A DNA stretch of 64,000 nt from Rapana venosa (GCA_028751875.1 CM054145.1:2460476-2524475); one strand, 5' to 3'; shown: positions 47,397 through 58,143, numbered from the stretch's first letter. The notes: generated by a model not told the origin, from the letters alone. Numbers and translations: made by a program.

Positions 47397-47418
47397 GGGG
47401 GGGGGGGGGGGGGGGGGG
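47397..47418. repeat. 22-base poly-G tract
   Basis: On the minus strand it is a poly-C run just upstream of a possible 3' splice site. Confidence 0.95.
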
Positions 47419-47652
47419 TTCCAACTGATCACAATACCTATTTTTCTCGTTTAATTTTCTAAAGATATATTCAGTATATATATCTCAAATGAATAAGGCA
47501 ACATGGCGCAGCCCTATCTCACTCCTCTTTTGATTTCAACAGGTTCTGATAGTTCATTTTCTCCTCTTGTGGCTTCCTTCTGGTTTCCAGTACAATTCTA
47601 TCATACTTCTGATACACCATCCATGCCTGCTTTTTCAAGAACTGCTACTTAC

Positions 47653-47907
47653 CAAAAACTCCTGAGGTCCACTTGTGCAATTATCTGACATGTGACGTTG
47701 TACCACTGTGGGGCAAACAAAGTTAATGGCTAGGGAAAGCATTACAGGGGAAGAGCAGCCATCACAAAGTGTTTTAGTTGTGTGACTGGTGGGTTTGTTT
47801 GGTTGTTTCTTGGCTAGAGATCTGAGGTTCGTCAATGTTGAGAGTTTTTGTGTATCCACCATTAAGGTAGCCTCACTGTGGCTTTGGTACTTAGTTGGGG
47901 TATAAAT
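47653..47907 (-). CDS. Candidate internal exon, unknown function
   Basis: The minus-strand interval is 255 nt, exactly 85 codons, open in one frame. A perfect 5' splice site (TTTTTG|GTAAGT) lies at its 3' end, and a moderate acceptor (AAATTTGGTAG) lies directly before it. The peptide contains CDGC and a later C...H...C spacing (FVCPTVVQRHMSDNC), which might bind metal. Phase 0 at both ends fits exon 51441-51467 upstream and 46958-47335 downstream. An ATG at codon 15 could alternatively start the protein here. Not recognised. Confidence 0.38.
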
Positions 47908-48014
47908 CTACCAAATTTGCTAGGACAGCCTGGAGGTAACTACCTGCTCTTTCCAATTTCCAACTGTCGTGGGTTCTTTTGACATGAAAAAACTTCATAA
48001 GCTCACAGGTCTGA

Positions 48015-48135
48015 CTGGTTTGTGGCCTCCTCTGAAAGACTTGACATTCAGTTCAATGTTTCCCAAACTGGGAAGAAGCGGCAAGCAAGGCTGAGAATTG
48101 ACTGGATTTGAATCAACACCATCTATTGTGCCACA
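48015..48135 (-). mobile_element. tRNA-derived SINE, family B, partial
   Basis: GAAAGACTTGACATTCAGTT and AAACTGGGAAGAAGCGGCAA match the corresponding parts of the copy at 52985-53280. Confidence 0.65.
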
Positions 48136-48289
48136 TAAATAGTATCTCTTGTATCTGGGTCAAATGATTGATGACTAACAATCAGTACAGAAACTGTGAA
48201 AATTTGCCAATTAATAGAAAGGAGGAAAATTGGAGTGGAGCATCTATTGAAGAATTTTCGACCAACAACAAATTCTGCCTGCTGAAAGA

Positions 48290-48710
48290 AAACAGGCGGG
48301 TAACAAAAACCAACACCCACAAACTCCAGTCTTTTACCAACAAATGCCTCAGGTACATCCTCAACATTAGGTGGCCGGAAGTCATATCCAACAAACAACT
48401 GTGGGACAGGACCAGACAAACCCCAATTGAGTCCATCATTAAACAAAGGAAGTGGGGATGGATCGGCCATACACTCCGCAAGCCTGCGTCAAATGTCACC
48501 AGACAGGCCCTTGACTGGAATCCACAAGGGAAGCGGAAAGTTGGTCGACCAAAGCAGACCTGGCGCAGAAGTGTTGACGAAGAAACGAAGGCAGCCGGAA
48601 TGACATGGGCCGAGCTGAAGAGGATCTCCCAAAACCGAGTTCATTGGAGGGGTGTTGTTGCAGCCCTATGTTCCCCAAGGAACCAAGAGGCATAAGTCAA
48701 GTCAAGAAAG
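48290..48710 (+). mobile_element. Non-LTR retrotransposon RT C-terminus, intact frame (fragment 9)
   Basis: An uninterrupted frame of about 130 codons reads KTNTHKLQSFTNKCLRYILN, IRWPEVISNKQLW, KRKWGWIGHTLRKPASN-like and GKRKVGRPKQTWRR. It ends in a stop followed by AAGTCAAGTCAAG, a short pentamer tail. This is the 3' end of an endonuclease-RT protein. Unlike the other fragments it has no frameshift, so it is a younger insertion, 5'-truncated. It sits on the opposite strand inside the first intron of the 46958-51467 gene candidate. Confidence 0.88.
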
Positions 48711-48789
48711 AAAACACCTAGTAAAAGAATTAGTAATATCTATAAAAGGCAGAATCTGCCACTGACATTTCAGTACAAAACAAATGCGA

Positions 48790-49015
48790 ATCTTGGTGGT
48801 GGAGTCTGATGAAATAAGGGTAGGGATTATTACAATCTCCCAGGTCAACTTCAAGTGCAAACCTGCCAGTGCCCTAATTCCCTTTGTGCATGTACACAGG
48901 CAGAAGTTAGAAGATCAAATATAAAAATTATGCAAGTTTAAGATCCCATCATTCATGTCAGCATTTGGTGGTTTATGGAGACACATACCCAGCATATATC
49001 ATGCACAAAAAATTA
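48790..49015. repeat. Dispersed repeat, copy 1 of pair
   Basis: GGGATTATTACAATCTCCCA, AAACCTGCCAGTGCC and ATGTCAGCATTTGGTGG then CATACCCAGCAT recur in order at 50115-50315. From memory, similar blocks are common in gastropod genomes. The class is not determined. Confidence 0.85.
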
Positions 49016-49148
49016 GCTGCTCTGAAGTCAGAATGTGTCAGCTGAGGCCAGCAGGCAGACCTCAGGCAAATTAAATTTTACAAGCACAGGAGATGACCAG
49101 GCACTACACACCTCACCCAGTCAGGGAACACAGAAAAGGGTTGGAGGA

Positions 49149-49230
49149 GGGGGGGGGGGGGGGGGGGTCTTGGTTTTTTTTTATTGGCTTTTTTTTTTTT
49201 TGGGGGGGGGGGGGGGAGGTGGGGGGGTAG
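49149..49230. repeat. Poly-G and T/G homopolymer cluster
   Basis: About 19 G (49149-49167), then T-runs, then about 16 G (49201-49216) and further G-runs. It is a strong G-quadruplex candidate on the plus strand. Confidence 0.95.
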
Positions 49231-49349
49231 TTAGACCTCAAAGATTCACCAACAGTGGAATTTTGCATATGCAGCCATTTTTAACCTCCATTAAGCTACC
49301 CACATTCTGACTTTGTGGATGGTGTCTACACATGACACCTGCATGCATG

Positions 49350-49545
49350 TGTGTATGTGTGTGTGTGTGGGGGGGGGGGGGGGGAGGTATTTTTTATTTT
49401 TGTTAATGTTATCCATTCCTACCAGCATAATTTAGCCTACTCTTCCCAAAGGCAGAATGGGTTATTAGTGTGTGCGCAAGATGTTCTGCATGTATTAGCA
49501 CAGGGGGCTTCAGTTTATAGTCTTATCTGAAAGAGACAAAAATCA
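49350..49545 (-). mobile_element. tRNA-derived SINE, family B, 3' part
   Basis: Matches family B bodies (TAGCCTACTCTTCC, GTGTGCGCAAGATGTTCTGC, TTCAGTTTATAGTCTTATC). A GT tract and a run of about 15 G (49370-49384) adjoin its left end. Confidence 0.75.
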
Positions 49546-49599
49546 ATCGAAATTTCAACAGATGCTATAGCCAAGTGGTTACAGCATTCTGACTTATCC

Positions 49600-50100
49600 T
49601 TTCTCAAGCATTGTTCATTTTACACCGTCAGATGTGTCTGGGAAAAATAATGGCATGTCCTTTCCCGTACAGCTTGGTTTGCAGGGCTATCTCCATTAGC
49701 CTCACAATCTTCCTCAGGTCACTGTATAGAGTGCACCTTAGAGGGATGTGTTCACCAGTGGGGGGTGGGGGTGGAGATGGAAGGGGGAGGGTAACCACAG
49801 GCACACAGGGGAGAAGGCACAAGTTTCAGCTCTAAAGTTATAGATATATGATTTAGCTTGCTGTGCCCTGTGTGGATGATGATTTGTTCAGGACTCTTTT
49901 GAGATGGTGGTAGTAGGGAATCTACTCTGGGTCAGGCCATTGATTTGATGATTGGGGTGGTTGTTTTCATTGAATTGAAGGTGAGGCTGCTTTTGCACTG
50001 TTCTTGTTGTGACCCTATTTTGCAAGTTCATCAGCCTGTTTGCTGCCAGGTATCAATTACAATCCCTTGGGTCTATGAAGTTGTGGGTCAAGTCTTGGTA
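49600..50100. other. Unassigned spacer
   Basis: No gene or shared repeat recognised. It includes a short G-rich block at 49758-49791. Confidence 0.5.
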
Positions 50101-50114
50101 GCATCTGAAGAATT

Positions 50115-50175
50115 AAAGGTGGGGATTTTTACAATCCCCCAGATCAATTTCATGTGCAGACCTGCCAGTGCCTTC

Positions 50176-50206
<31 letters not shown>

Positions 50207-50330
50207 ATATATGCATACAAAAGATCAAACAGACTTATTAAAAATCCCACTATAACTCATGTCAGCATTTTCCGTTTGGTGGGTTCGGGAAACGTGAACA
50301 CGTATACCCAGCATGCATCCCCAAAATTGG
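50115..50330. repeat. Dispersed repeat, copy 2 of pair, split by (AT)n
   Basis: Same ordered blocks as 48790-49015, interrupted at about 50178-50212 by an (AT)n microsatellite. Confidence 0.85.
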
Positions 50331-50339
50331 AATGTGGTT

Positions 50340-51430
50340 ACAGTTATGGTGAGCAAAAGCCATCACATTCTATACGCAAAATCTCACCACTGGTGAACCT
50401 CTAACTCTAAGCTCTAGCCGAGGAACAGGAAAAAAAAATTTCATCTCAAATTCGACATCTTGACCCCAACTTGCCTAAAAGTAAAACCACTCCTAGTGAA
50501 AAAAAGGGAATCAAATGCAATCTGACTGAGACTCATTTCACGGTGGAAAGTCACATATTTTATGACCATAAAATTTCATTTTCAGGCTTAAGATTTTTAG
50601 TATGCTAATGATGTATCTTAAGGTTTTTTTAATTCCAAAATCAACCCAAACAGGTCCATTTTTTAAGAAAATCTTCCACAAGTATGCAGATTATTTTCTT
50701 ATAGAGTTTCAACCAGTGACCACCAGTCAGGTCTCACACTATTTTCCTATATAATAAAAATTTCGGCTTTGTTCTTATCCTGTACCCCACCATCAACTTC
50801 ACTTTCTTTTTTGTTTGTTTGTTTGTTGTTTTTTGGGGGTGGGGCCTTGACAATATGGCCTGTCTCTGTGCTGTGACTCTAATGGGATAATAGCCTGATG
50901 AGTCTCTGGATTCATGAATAAACTTGTAGAATGGTACTCTTGAGTCTAAGCACATCAGGGCATAATCATGATAATGCCCAGCCTTTGCAGTTTGCAGAAT
51001 CAGTATGCAACCAGGTGTGATAAAACTAACACTGAACAGCTACATCTGTCCACCACACTGATTTTGTGATTATTCTGGCCATGTAAGGTAAAATCAGCAG
51101 TCAATCATTCATTCCTAACAACTACACAGAATAGGCTATGTGCACATGAAAGCTGTGAGTGTAACAAACTAACATTCTTAGAAAAACCTGTCAACAAAAC
51201 TGTATTTCTGCAGATGAACCAGCCTTTAATGTATCACTCCTCTAAATCTCCAGCTCAAATATAATGCTGGTTGGTTGATTGATATCGACTTCCTTAGAAA
51301 AATCATATTACTCCACTGGGACTACAACACAATGGAACCAAACAATCTGAAATTCCATCAAAATGACTGGAATTACCAAAAGCAGATTTACAAGAACTGC
51401 TAAAAGTTTACATTATACCATACAAGTTCT
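50340..51430. other. Unassigned, probable intron of the minus-strand gene candidate
   Basis: No repeats shared within the window and no convincing exon. Confidence 0.45.
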
Positions 51431-51440
51431 AAATACTTAC

Positions 51441-51467
51441 CTGATCATGAATAGATTCGGCAGGCAT
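51441..51467 (-). CDS. Candidate first coding exon (MPAESIHDQ), with 5' UTR to about 51800
   Basis: The minus strand has an ATG at 51465-51467, nine codons, then CATGATCAG|GTAAGTAT, a near-ideal 5' splice site leaving phase 0. The upstream reading also stays open back to about 51532. The segment to about 51800 is a plausible 5' UTR. Downstream phase-matching exons are 47653-47907 and 46958-47335, giving about 219 residues. The gene is inferred from splice sites and phase. A different exon structure is quite possible. Confidence 0.33.
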
Positions 51468-51859
51468 CTGAGATTTAAAAAGTTGTAGCGACACTTTCTG
51501 CTGGTCTGGCGTCTGTTGATGGTAGATCACAGTTCACAGAGGTCTTCACTACTTTCGAATCAACGTTGTTGTCACTTTTCGGCTTTTTTCCCGGTTCTTC
51601 TCTTGATAAAATCTTCCATATTTGATCGTCCTGTTGTCATTTTCTTGTTCCAAGACAGGCTGACAAGAATAAAGACATTTACTATCTACCATACTCCCCA
51701 AAATAACCGTTACAAGCCTCATATCATATACTCGCGGGAACAGCCATTTGCATGAAAGGAGAGTTATTGTTCCTGGGTCAAAGGGCAAGATTATCAAACC
51801 TGCTGTAGGCTTCGGCCCTGGCCTATAAATTATGTGATCTTTCCTGAGGACACAATGCG

Positions 51860-51985
51860 TGAATGGGGAAGTGGAGGGGGGAGGGGGGGGGGGGGGTTTA
51901 CGTACTACGCGACTTCCATCTGACTCGTAGGGAGGGAGAGAGGGACACTGTCACTGAGAGAGAGAGAGAGAGAGAGAGAGAAGTG
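51860..51985. repeat. Poly-G tract and (GA)n
   Basis: About 17 G at 51881-51897, then (GA)n at about 51955-51982. Confidence 0.9.
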
Positions 51986-52080
51986 GGTTGCATGGTGTGT
52001 GCTATTATCATTGTTTTGCTTTTATTTCGAAGATAGCCTACTGGAATGAACACTCTAGCGCTTTTTGAAACCCACTCCCC

Positions 52081-52370
52081 GTGTGTATGTGGTTTTGTAA
52101 ATTATGTCATCCGTTCCCACCGGCACACAATGGCCTACTCTTCCGAAAGGCGCAACAGGTTTTAATGTGTGCGCAAATTGCTCTGCGAACGTTCTCACAG
52201 GACCTCTGTTCATACTCTCATCCAAAGGGCTTCCAGGGGAGTGGAGCTGGCACTGATGTACAGGGGGAAATCCTCTAGCCTTGAACCAGCGTCTCCTGGT
52301 GGCTCAAACCTGGGCTCGAACCCCCAGATTGCAAGCGCAACGCTCTAACCACCAGGCTATTCCGTCCCCG
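52081..52370 (-). mobile_element. tRNA-derived SINE, family B, best-preserved copy
   Basis: The minus strand reads GGGGACGGAATAGCCTGGTG, TTAGAGCGTTGCGCTTGC and GGGGGTTCGAGCCC: box A and box B with tRNA spacing. The full body runs to GGCCATTGTGTGCCGGTGGG and a CA-type tail. Confidence 0.92.
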
Positions 52371-52539
52371 CAAGTAAGCCTGTGTGCGCACACGCACGTG
52401 CAAATGTACAAGTGTGCATAAATGTGTGTATACGTGCGTGTGTGTGCGCAAATGTACAGTGTGTGTGCGCGCGCGCATGCATGTGTATGCGTACACAAAT
52501 GTACAGTGTGTACAGGGATGCTATCTTAAACACTAGTGT
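52371..52539. repeat. GT/GC microsatellite, tail of next SINE
   Basis: Imperfect (GT)n with GCGC variants, situated at the 3' end of the following minus-strand SINE. Confidence 0.85.
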
Positions 52540-52800
52540 GCATGCATATAAATGTTTGTCATCTACTCAAAGGCCTACTCTTTTCCAGAAGGGGGAACAG
52601 GGTTATAAATGTATGCGCAAGACGTTCTGCGTGCATATGCATGTGACCTGAGTTTATAGAACATTTGAAGCACTTTTAGGAGAGTAGAGTCAGTACTGAT
52701 GTTAACACCCGAGAACAAATGTTGAACAAGTGCCTAAATGGATTGAACCCAAACCGTCAGATGACAAGCTCAACACTCTAACCACCAGGCGATCATGCTC
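52540..52800 (-). mobile_element. tRNA-derived SINE, family B copy
   Basis: Head at right: GATCGCCTGGTGGTTAGAGT, then GGTTTGGGTTCAATCC. The body follows in family order. A 19-base poly-C tract (52805-52823) adjoins the head. Confidence 0.88.
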
Positions 52801-52984
52801 AACCCCCCCCCCCCCCCCCCCCCATGGAAAGAAGAAGTGAAAAAGGAAGGAAATGCTACAGTACAGTGATCTGAGGGCCACCTAGGCCCCCAACGGTGTT
52901 CAGGGGTGGTGTTCCTGCTGGGGGTCAATGGGCACAGCTCCCTGAAGCTGAATAAATTTGGGATTTATGTCAACTTCGGGGATG

Positions 52985-53280
52985 ATGTCTAAACATGACA
53001 CCTGTGTGTACTTTTTTTTGGGTTTGGTCATCCATTCATACCAGCACACAATGGCCTACTCTTCTGAAAGGCAGAATGGGTTTTTAACGTGGGTGCACGA
53101 TGTTCTGTGGGCGTTCACACACAGGGCCTCCATATCTAGTCTTACTCGAAGGACTTGTGATATTCAGTTCCATTTTTGTTGCTGTCAAACTGCGAAGAAA
53201 CGCAGAGGCTGGGAACTGAACCCAGAACCTCGTGGTTTACTGGTTGGCAGGCTAATGTCTAAACCATCCTGCCTTCACCT
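52985..53280 (-). mobile_element. tRNA-derived SINE, family B copy
   Basis: Head at right: AAGGCAGGATGGTTTAGACA, then GGTTCTGGGTTCAGTTCCC. The body contains GGCCATTGTGTGCTGGTATG near the left end. It is the third family B copy in 1.2 kb, all in the same orientation. Confidence 0.88.
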
Positions 53281-53539
53281 TCCTTCTCCATTTCAAATAG
53301 ATAAGATGGGTATTAGCTTAGACATGACCTCTTCAATGTACTCCAGAGAAGGATTGCCATCTACTCTGAACCATTAAAAGCTTTCCTTTTGGGAAAGGAG
53401 AGAGAGAGACAGACAGACCCTGAATCAAAATCTGGATGTTTTAAAAGCATCATGAGCTTGTGCATGTATGTGCCTGACAGCATGTGTTTGACAATGGTGG
53501 GGTTTTGGAAGCGAGTGCCCTTGCACTGCTTTTGGTATA

Positions 53540-53574
53540 TATATAACTATATAACTCTATATAACTCTATATAA

Positions 53575-53625
<51 letters not shown>

Positions 53626-53630
53626 CATGC
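53540..53630. repeat. AT/CT/GT compound microsatellite
   Basis: A TATAACTC pentadecamer-like repeat is followed by (CT)n, (AT)n and (GT)n. Confidence 0.95.
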
Positions 53631-53639
53631 GACGTCAAT

Positions 53640-54360
53640 GTGTACACGTTGCTTGCCAACTTCAGGTTTTTCAAAAACTGCCCGCACAAATGTAATCATA
53701 ACTCCTCATTTTTTGCTATCAGTATGGCAATCATGATCTCTTCCATCAAACATGCAAGCAACAGCTTCTAGGCCACTCTGTCCCACAGGCTTGATGGTCA
53801 GTCTGAACAATATGCTAACAGGAAAAGCCTTTACATCTGCTCTACAGGCATCCAAATCCTCTCTCAGCCAACATTCTAACGGTTGCTGGTAACAACATTT
53901 AGTCAGCAAACTTTTGACAGTTCATTACTTGCTGAAAACCTTACCGATCTGGGCAGAGTGAAGAGCAGACAACATGATGGCATCTTGTTAATGCAAAGAC
54001 AGCCACTCTCACAACATAAGCGCTGCACATGGTGATCATGCATATCCAGTGTTACCGGGCTCTAGCGGGTGCTCTGGGGTTTAGAGTGGCAACTTCCCCT
54101 GCGGGCGCTGAGGAATTTAATGCTAATAACATCAGGCTGTGCCGAGGATGCCAGCCATTCAGTTTAATATATATATTTTTTATTCATTTCTAGGTTTTAA
54201 AAAAACAACGCAAAAAAAGATAAACATTTCGATGTACAAAAATAAACATTAAAAAATAGCATATTATGGGCAAAAAACACTGCAGAACAGACAGCCTGTG
54301 CTCATTCCAGTGTTCATATATCAGTTACCTGCTCACCAGAACAAAACAAAACGTCATATC
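53640..54360. other. Unassigned spacer
   Basis: No gene or shared repeat recognised. Confidence 0.5.
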
Positions 54361-54369
54361 ATGAATAAA

Positions 54370-54724
54370 GAATTCAAAGATTTGCTTGGAAACAAGGCAG
54401 GTGAATAGACTGGGAAGGCAGAAAATAAGCAAGGAGAGAACATTTTTATGTTATTTTATTTGTATTTTAAAATTTTTATTATTTTATTTTTAAATTTTAT
54501 ACCACTTTAAGTCATGGTAGATTTCTTTACGTGAAATTCGGGCTGCTCTCCCCGGGGAGAGCGCATGTCCACAAGAGCAGCACCACCCTTTTTTTTTTCT
54601 TTTTCCTGTCTGCAACTGTATTTGTTTCCCTATTAGAGTGGCTTTTTTCTACAGAATTTTGCCAGGGACAACTCTCTTGTTGCTGTGGGTTCTTTTACAT
54701 GTGCTAAATAATTATTTGTAACAC

Positions 54725-54758
<34 letters not shown>

Positions 54759-55030
54759 TAGCACCCAGACCACCACTCATGGTCTAATGGATGGGGGAAA
54801 AGTTTTGGGACCAAACGGGATTCAAACCACCGCAAACTTCCAACCTGGACTTTTCGCTTTCTAGACAGGCGTGTTACCTCTAGACTACCAATCCATGAAA
54901 GGTTTTTAAAGAGAATTTACTTTAATTATATAGATAGGTAAGGGGAAAAAAAGAAGACAAAAAACAAAGAGATAGAAAAGAGGAAATTTCTAGCAAAGAT
55001 TTTCCAGAAGGTGGAGATAATATTCATGCA
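54370..55030. repeat. Dispersed repeat interrupted by a SINE
   Basis: The flanks 54370-54445 and 54955-55030 match adjacent parts of 15840-16010. The family A SINE (54499-54896) and its AT-rich tail lie between. Confidence 0.75.
54499..54896 (-). mobile_element. tRNA-derived SINE, family A, copy 3
   Basis: Full-length minus-strand copy with the same ends as the other two. The tRNA head is at right (TGGTAGTCTAGAGGTAACAC) and an AT-rich tail is at left. Confidence 0.9.
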
Positions 55031-55151
55031 TCTCCAATAGCCAGTGAGGACATCAACGAAGCAGGTTCAGCTACTTCACAAAGGTGACTGAACCATGTCA
55101 TAATCATCCACGAGAACATACAGCCATGTTGGGATGGAAAGTGCCCGAGAA

Positions 55152-55498
55152 GCCAGCAACACCTACACATATAATCATCATGCCTGTCTTTTCTCCCAGC
55201 AACACCTACACATGTAATCATCATGCCTGTCTTTTCTCCCAGCAACACCTACACATATAATCATCATGCATGTCTTTTCTCCCAGCAACACCTACACATA
55301 TAATCATCATGCATGTCTTTTCTCCCAGCAACACCACATATAATCATCATGCATGTCTTTTCTCCCAGCAACACCTACACATATAATCATCATGCATGTC
55401 TTTTCTCCCAGCAACACCTACACATATAATCATCATCATGTCTTTTCTCCCAGCAACACCTACACATATAATCAACATACCTGTCTTTTCTCAACAGA
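55152..55498. repeat. 43-bp tandem repeat, about 8 units
   Basis: The unit CAGCAACACCTACACATATA then ATCATCATGCATGTCTTTTC is repeated with few changes. One unit loses TAC, another loses GCA. Repeats are contiguous without variable spacers. Confidence 0.95.
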
Positions 55499-55649
55499 TT
55501 TTTCCTGTTCTCAAAAGTGGCCCTGGAGCCTGTCGACATAAGAGATTTCCGCTAAAAGACAGAAACTGTTTGTACACTCAGCATCTCTCAAATCACCACA
55601 GTCATCACATTCACATCAACTCCTTCCACACACTTTTGATAAACTGATC

Positions 55650-56320
55650 TTTTATTCTATTTCAAAAATGAATACTTCAGGTAAGAAATGAAATAGGATG
55701 ATACAGCCAATACATCATGCAAAAGTAACATGCTGCAAATGGACAATTATTGCAGTCTCAATGAGTGAATTAGAGAACCAATCCAATCCAATCTTGTTTC
55801 TAGCCCCGCTGACCACAGAGGCCATATCGGGGCTGTCATCTCCTATTGCCTATGTGGTTGGCAGGATTAGAGAATAGTACAATATCAAAAATATATCCTC
55901 ACAATGGCAATTCCATTTGTTGCAGTTTACCAAAACTGCATGAACAGCAAGATGCTTATGTGCTGTGGTAGACATATGTTAGAAGAGAATATTTTCTAAG
56001 ATTGCAGGCAAGATAAACATTCCTTCTTTTTTGTGCTGCCTCATCTTCTGAGAACCACAGGATCAGACACAGTTGTCTTTTACTGCATGATGATGATCAG
56101 CGACGCTGAGGACGAAGCAACACTGTTGCTACAGAAATGCCTGTGCTTTGAGACGACGTGACAGGGCAGTACTCTACACTTTCTATCGCAATACATCCAG
56201 GCATCAACCGGGCCCAAGAGATACAGACACCCGCAGTGTTGGTCAGGTAATCTGAGCAACATTCTCAAATTCAAATGAGCACACAGCACAGTCACTCTGT
56301 GTAGGAGTCTGAAAAATCCC
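55650..56320. other. Unassigned spacer
   Basis: Includes a plus frame of about 53 codons and a minus frame of 82 codons at 56.0-56.3 kb. Neither is supported by motifs. Confidence 0.45.
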
Positions 56321-56326
56321 TGACTC

Positions 56327-56390
56327 AATGGGATTCAAACCTACTACCTTCCAGTTCATAACCCAAGGCACTAACCTCGGCACCGTGACA
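56327..56390 (-). mobile_element. tRNA-like SINE head, family C
   Basis: The minus strand reads TGTCACGGTGCCGAGGTTAG, then TAGGTTTGAATCCC. It resembles the head at 15092-15165. Confidence 0.55.
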
Positions 56391-56607
56391 GCTGGTTCAA
56401 AAGAGAAGTTTACAGATGGAATGTAACAAGAAAAAACATGTACCAAAATGGAAAAAATTCCCTCTTAAAAACACTGTACAAAAATTACAGTATTGTGTAT
56501 TAAAAACTGTTGATGGACAAAGGAATGACTATAAATTTTCAAACCACACATTTTGGCAAAAAAGACAACTGTAACATTTCAAATCACATATCACATATAT
56601 GGATATA

Positions 56608-56785
56608 AACAATTGATCACACAGCCAACACGAATTCATTAGTGATTGTTTTTTTGCTGCCTCTTCATTGGCTGCCTGTCTTACAAAGAGTCAAGTAACA
56701 ATTGATCACAAAGCCAACACGAATTCATTAGTGATTGTTTTTTTGCTGCCTCTTCACTGGCTGCCTGTCTTACAAATAGTCAAGT
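56608..56785. repeat. 89-bp tandem duplication
   Basis: AACAATTGATCACA...CAAGT occurs twice back to back with a few substitutions. It duplicates part of the adjacent retrotransposon fragment. Confidence 0.95.
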
Positions 56786-56990
56786 ACAAGAGTAGCACCA
56801 CCCCCTGCTTGAAGTGTCTCCACAAATCTGCACCCTCTTCTCTGTCTTCACCTGTACACTCCATCCCCTCCTCTTCATTCAGCCTTATGTACTTTATGCT
56901 TTCAAACACCTAGATTCAAACAATCTTTGTTGCCCATCGCTCTTTCTCTAGGGTACCCAGAAAGTTCTTGTTTAAGAATTTTTAAAAAGT
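56640..56990 (+). mobile_element. Non-LTR retrotransposon RT C-terminus (fragment 10)
   Basis: LPLHWLPVLQIVKYKSSTTP, then CLKCLHKSAPSSLSS, matches the LHWLP...R..YK.....KCLHKSAPSYLS block of CR1/jockey-like RTs. The same domain type is seen in other words at 27490-27745 (minus). Truncated and internally duplicated. Confidence 0.8.
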
Positions 56991-57239
56991 CGGTCTTGAT
57001 TCTAGGATTTCCAAATAAGGGATCCAAGGGCCTCCTAAACTGAAAAAAAAGGGGGCATTGCCCCTCCCCCCCCACCCCAATAAAAAAGGGGACAAGTAGT
57101 AGCCTATTTGCTAACAGTACCCTCAGTACTCTTAGTTTCTGCCACTTTTTCAGGGAACAGAAAGATAACAGGCAGATACGTAGGCAGAAAGGATTAAATA
57201 TTTATCTCAAGTGTTGCAGGTAATCTGTAGTAAGCACTT

Positions 57240-57248
57240 GTGACACAG

Positions 57249-57283
<35 letters not shown>

Positions 57284-57290
57284 ATGACAA
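57240..57290. repeat. GA microsatellite
   Basis: (GA)n of about 35 bp. It is the first of a dense series to 59.77 kb. Confidence 0.9.
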
Positions 57291-57299
57291 ATTCTTTTA

Positions 57300-58100
57300 T
57301 TTTGAGGATAATGAATAAGCACCCTTGTGCTTTTTTACATCCAGTCCCCGCCCTTAAGGATATATATGATAATAAAATAAAATAAAGCCCATAGCAATAC
57401 ACTTACACAGTATATGGAAAAAATATCTATTAAAAATCCCCACAAAAATCAGCGAAGAGAGAGAGAGAGAGAAAAAAAAGTAGCAACAAGTAAGAAAGAA
57501 AGCAAAACAGAAATCACAGAAACAACCAAAAAAATAGCAAGAACCAAGAGCAAAACAAAAGCGGCAACAACAACAAGGGGAGAGGGGACAACCGAATAGT
57601 CCCCCCCCCCCCTCAACAGAAAAAACCCCACAACAACCCCAAACCAAAACAGAGCCAAACAAAGCAAAACCTCCATAAAATAAAGGAGAACAAACCACGT
57701 AAATAGTGTCATTTTGGCTAACAGAAAGAAACGTCAACAAAAAATCATTGTGCTTTTATGGGAGGCAACAGCAATAGTAAACTACATAACACAAATATTG
57801 TATAAGCAATTTGCATCCCCATGCACACGTACCCACACACACGTGCACGCACGCACTCACACTATGCATCAATGCCAACATCAAACCTTTATGAATATCA
57901 TGTATAGTCATAGAAAAGGACATCTGCACTTTGGAATTAGCTATACATAATTGGTACGCTCAAAACGAGATATCAAAATAAAACATTCACTAAATCTCAA
58001 ATACAGTCAACTTACGCAATAGAACTGAAATATTAAATCTGGATAAAGCATTCAACAGGATGCTAATTGTAAACACGACAATTAAATCTATAAGCAAACA
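57300..58100. other. A-rich spacer with purine and C-runs
   Basis: Contains (GA)n at 57458-57472, A-rich low-complexity sequence and 12 C at 57601-57612. The minus frames of 87-128 codons here are Phe/Gly/Cys-rich products of this bias. Confidence 0.6.
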
Positions 58101-58104
58101 ATAA

Positions 58105-58143
58105 AAGGAGAGAGAGAGAGAGAGGAGAACTCGAATCAATTTT

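Noticed and set aside
55152..55498. CRISPR-like regular repeats
   Set aside because: The repeats are contiguous with no variable spacers, and the DNA is eukaryotic. The same applies to 63637-64000.
55980..56328. Plus frame of about 53 codons with a GTCAG|GTAATC donor and an overlapping 82-codon minus frame
   Set aside because: The acceptor is unclear, there is no conserved motif, and both strands are equally open, so I could not support either.
57354..57740. 128-codon Phe/Gly-rich minus frame
   Set aside because: Translation of A-rich and purine-run sequence, with no motif.
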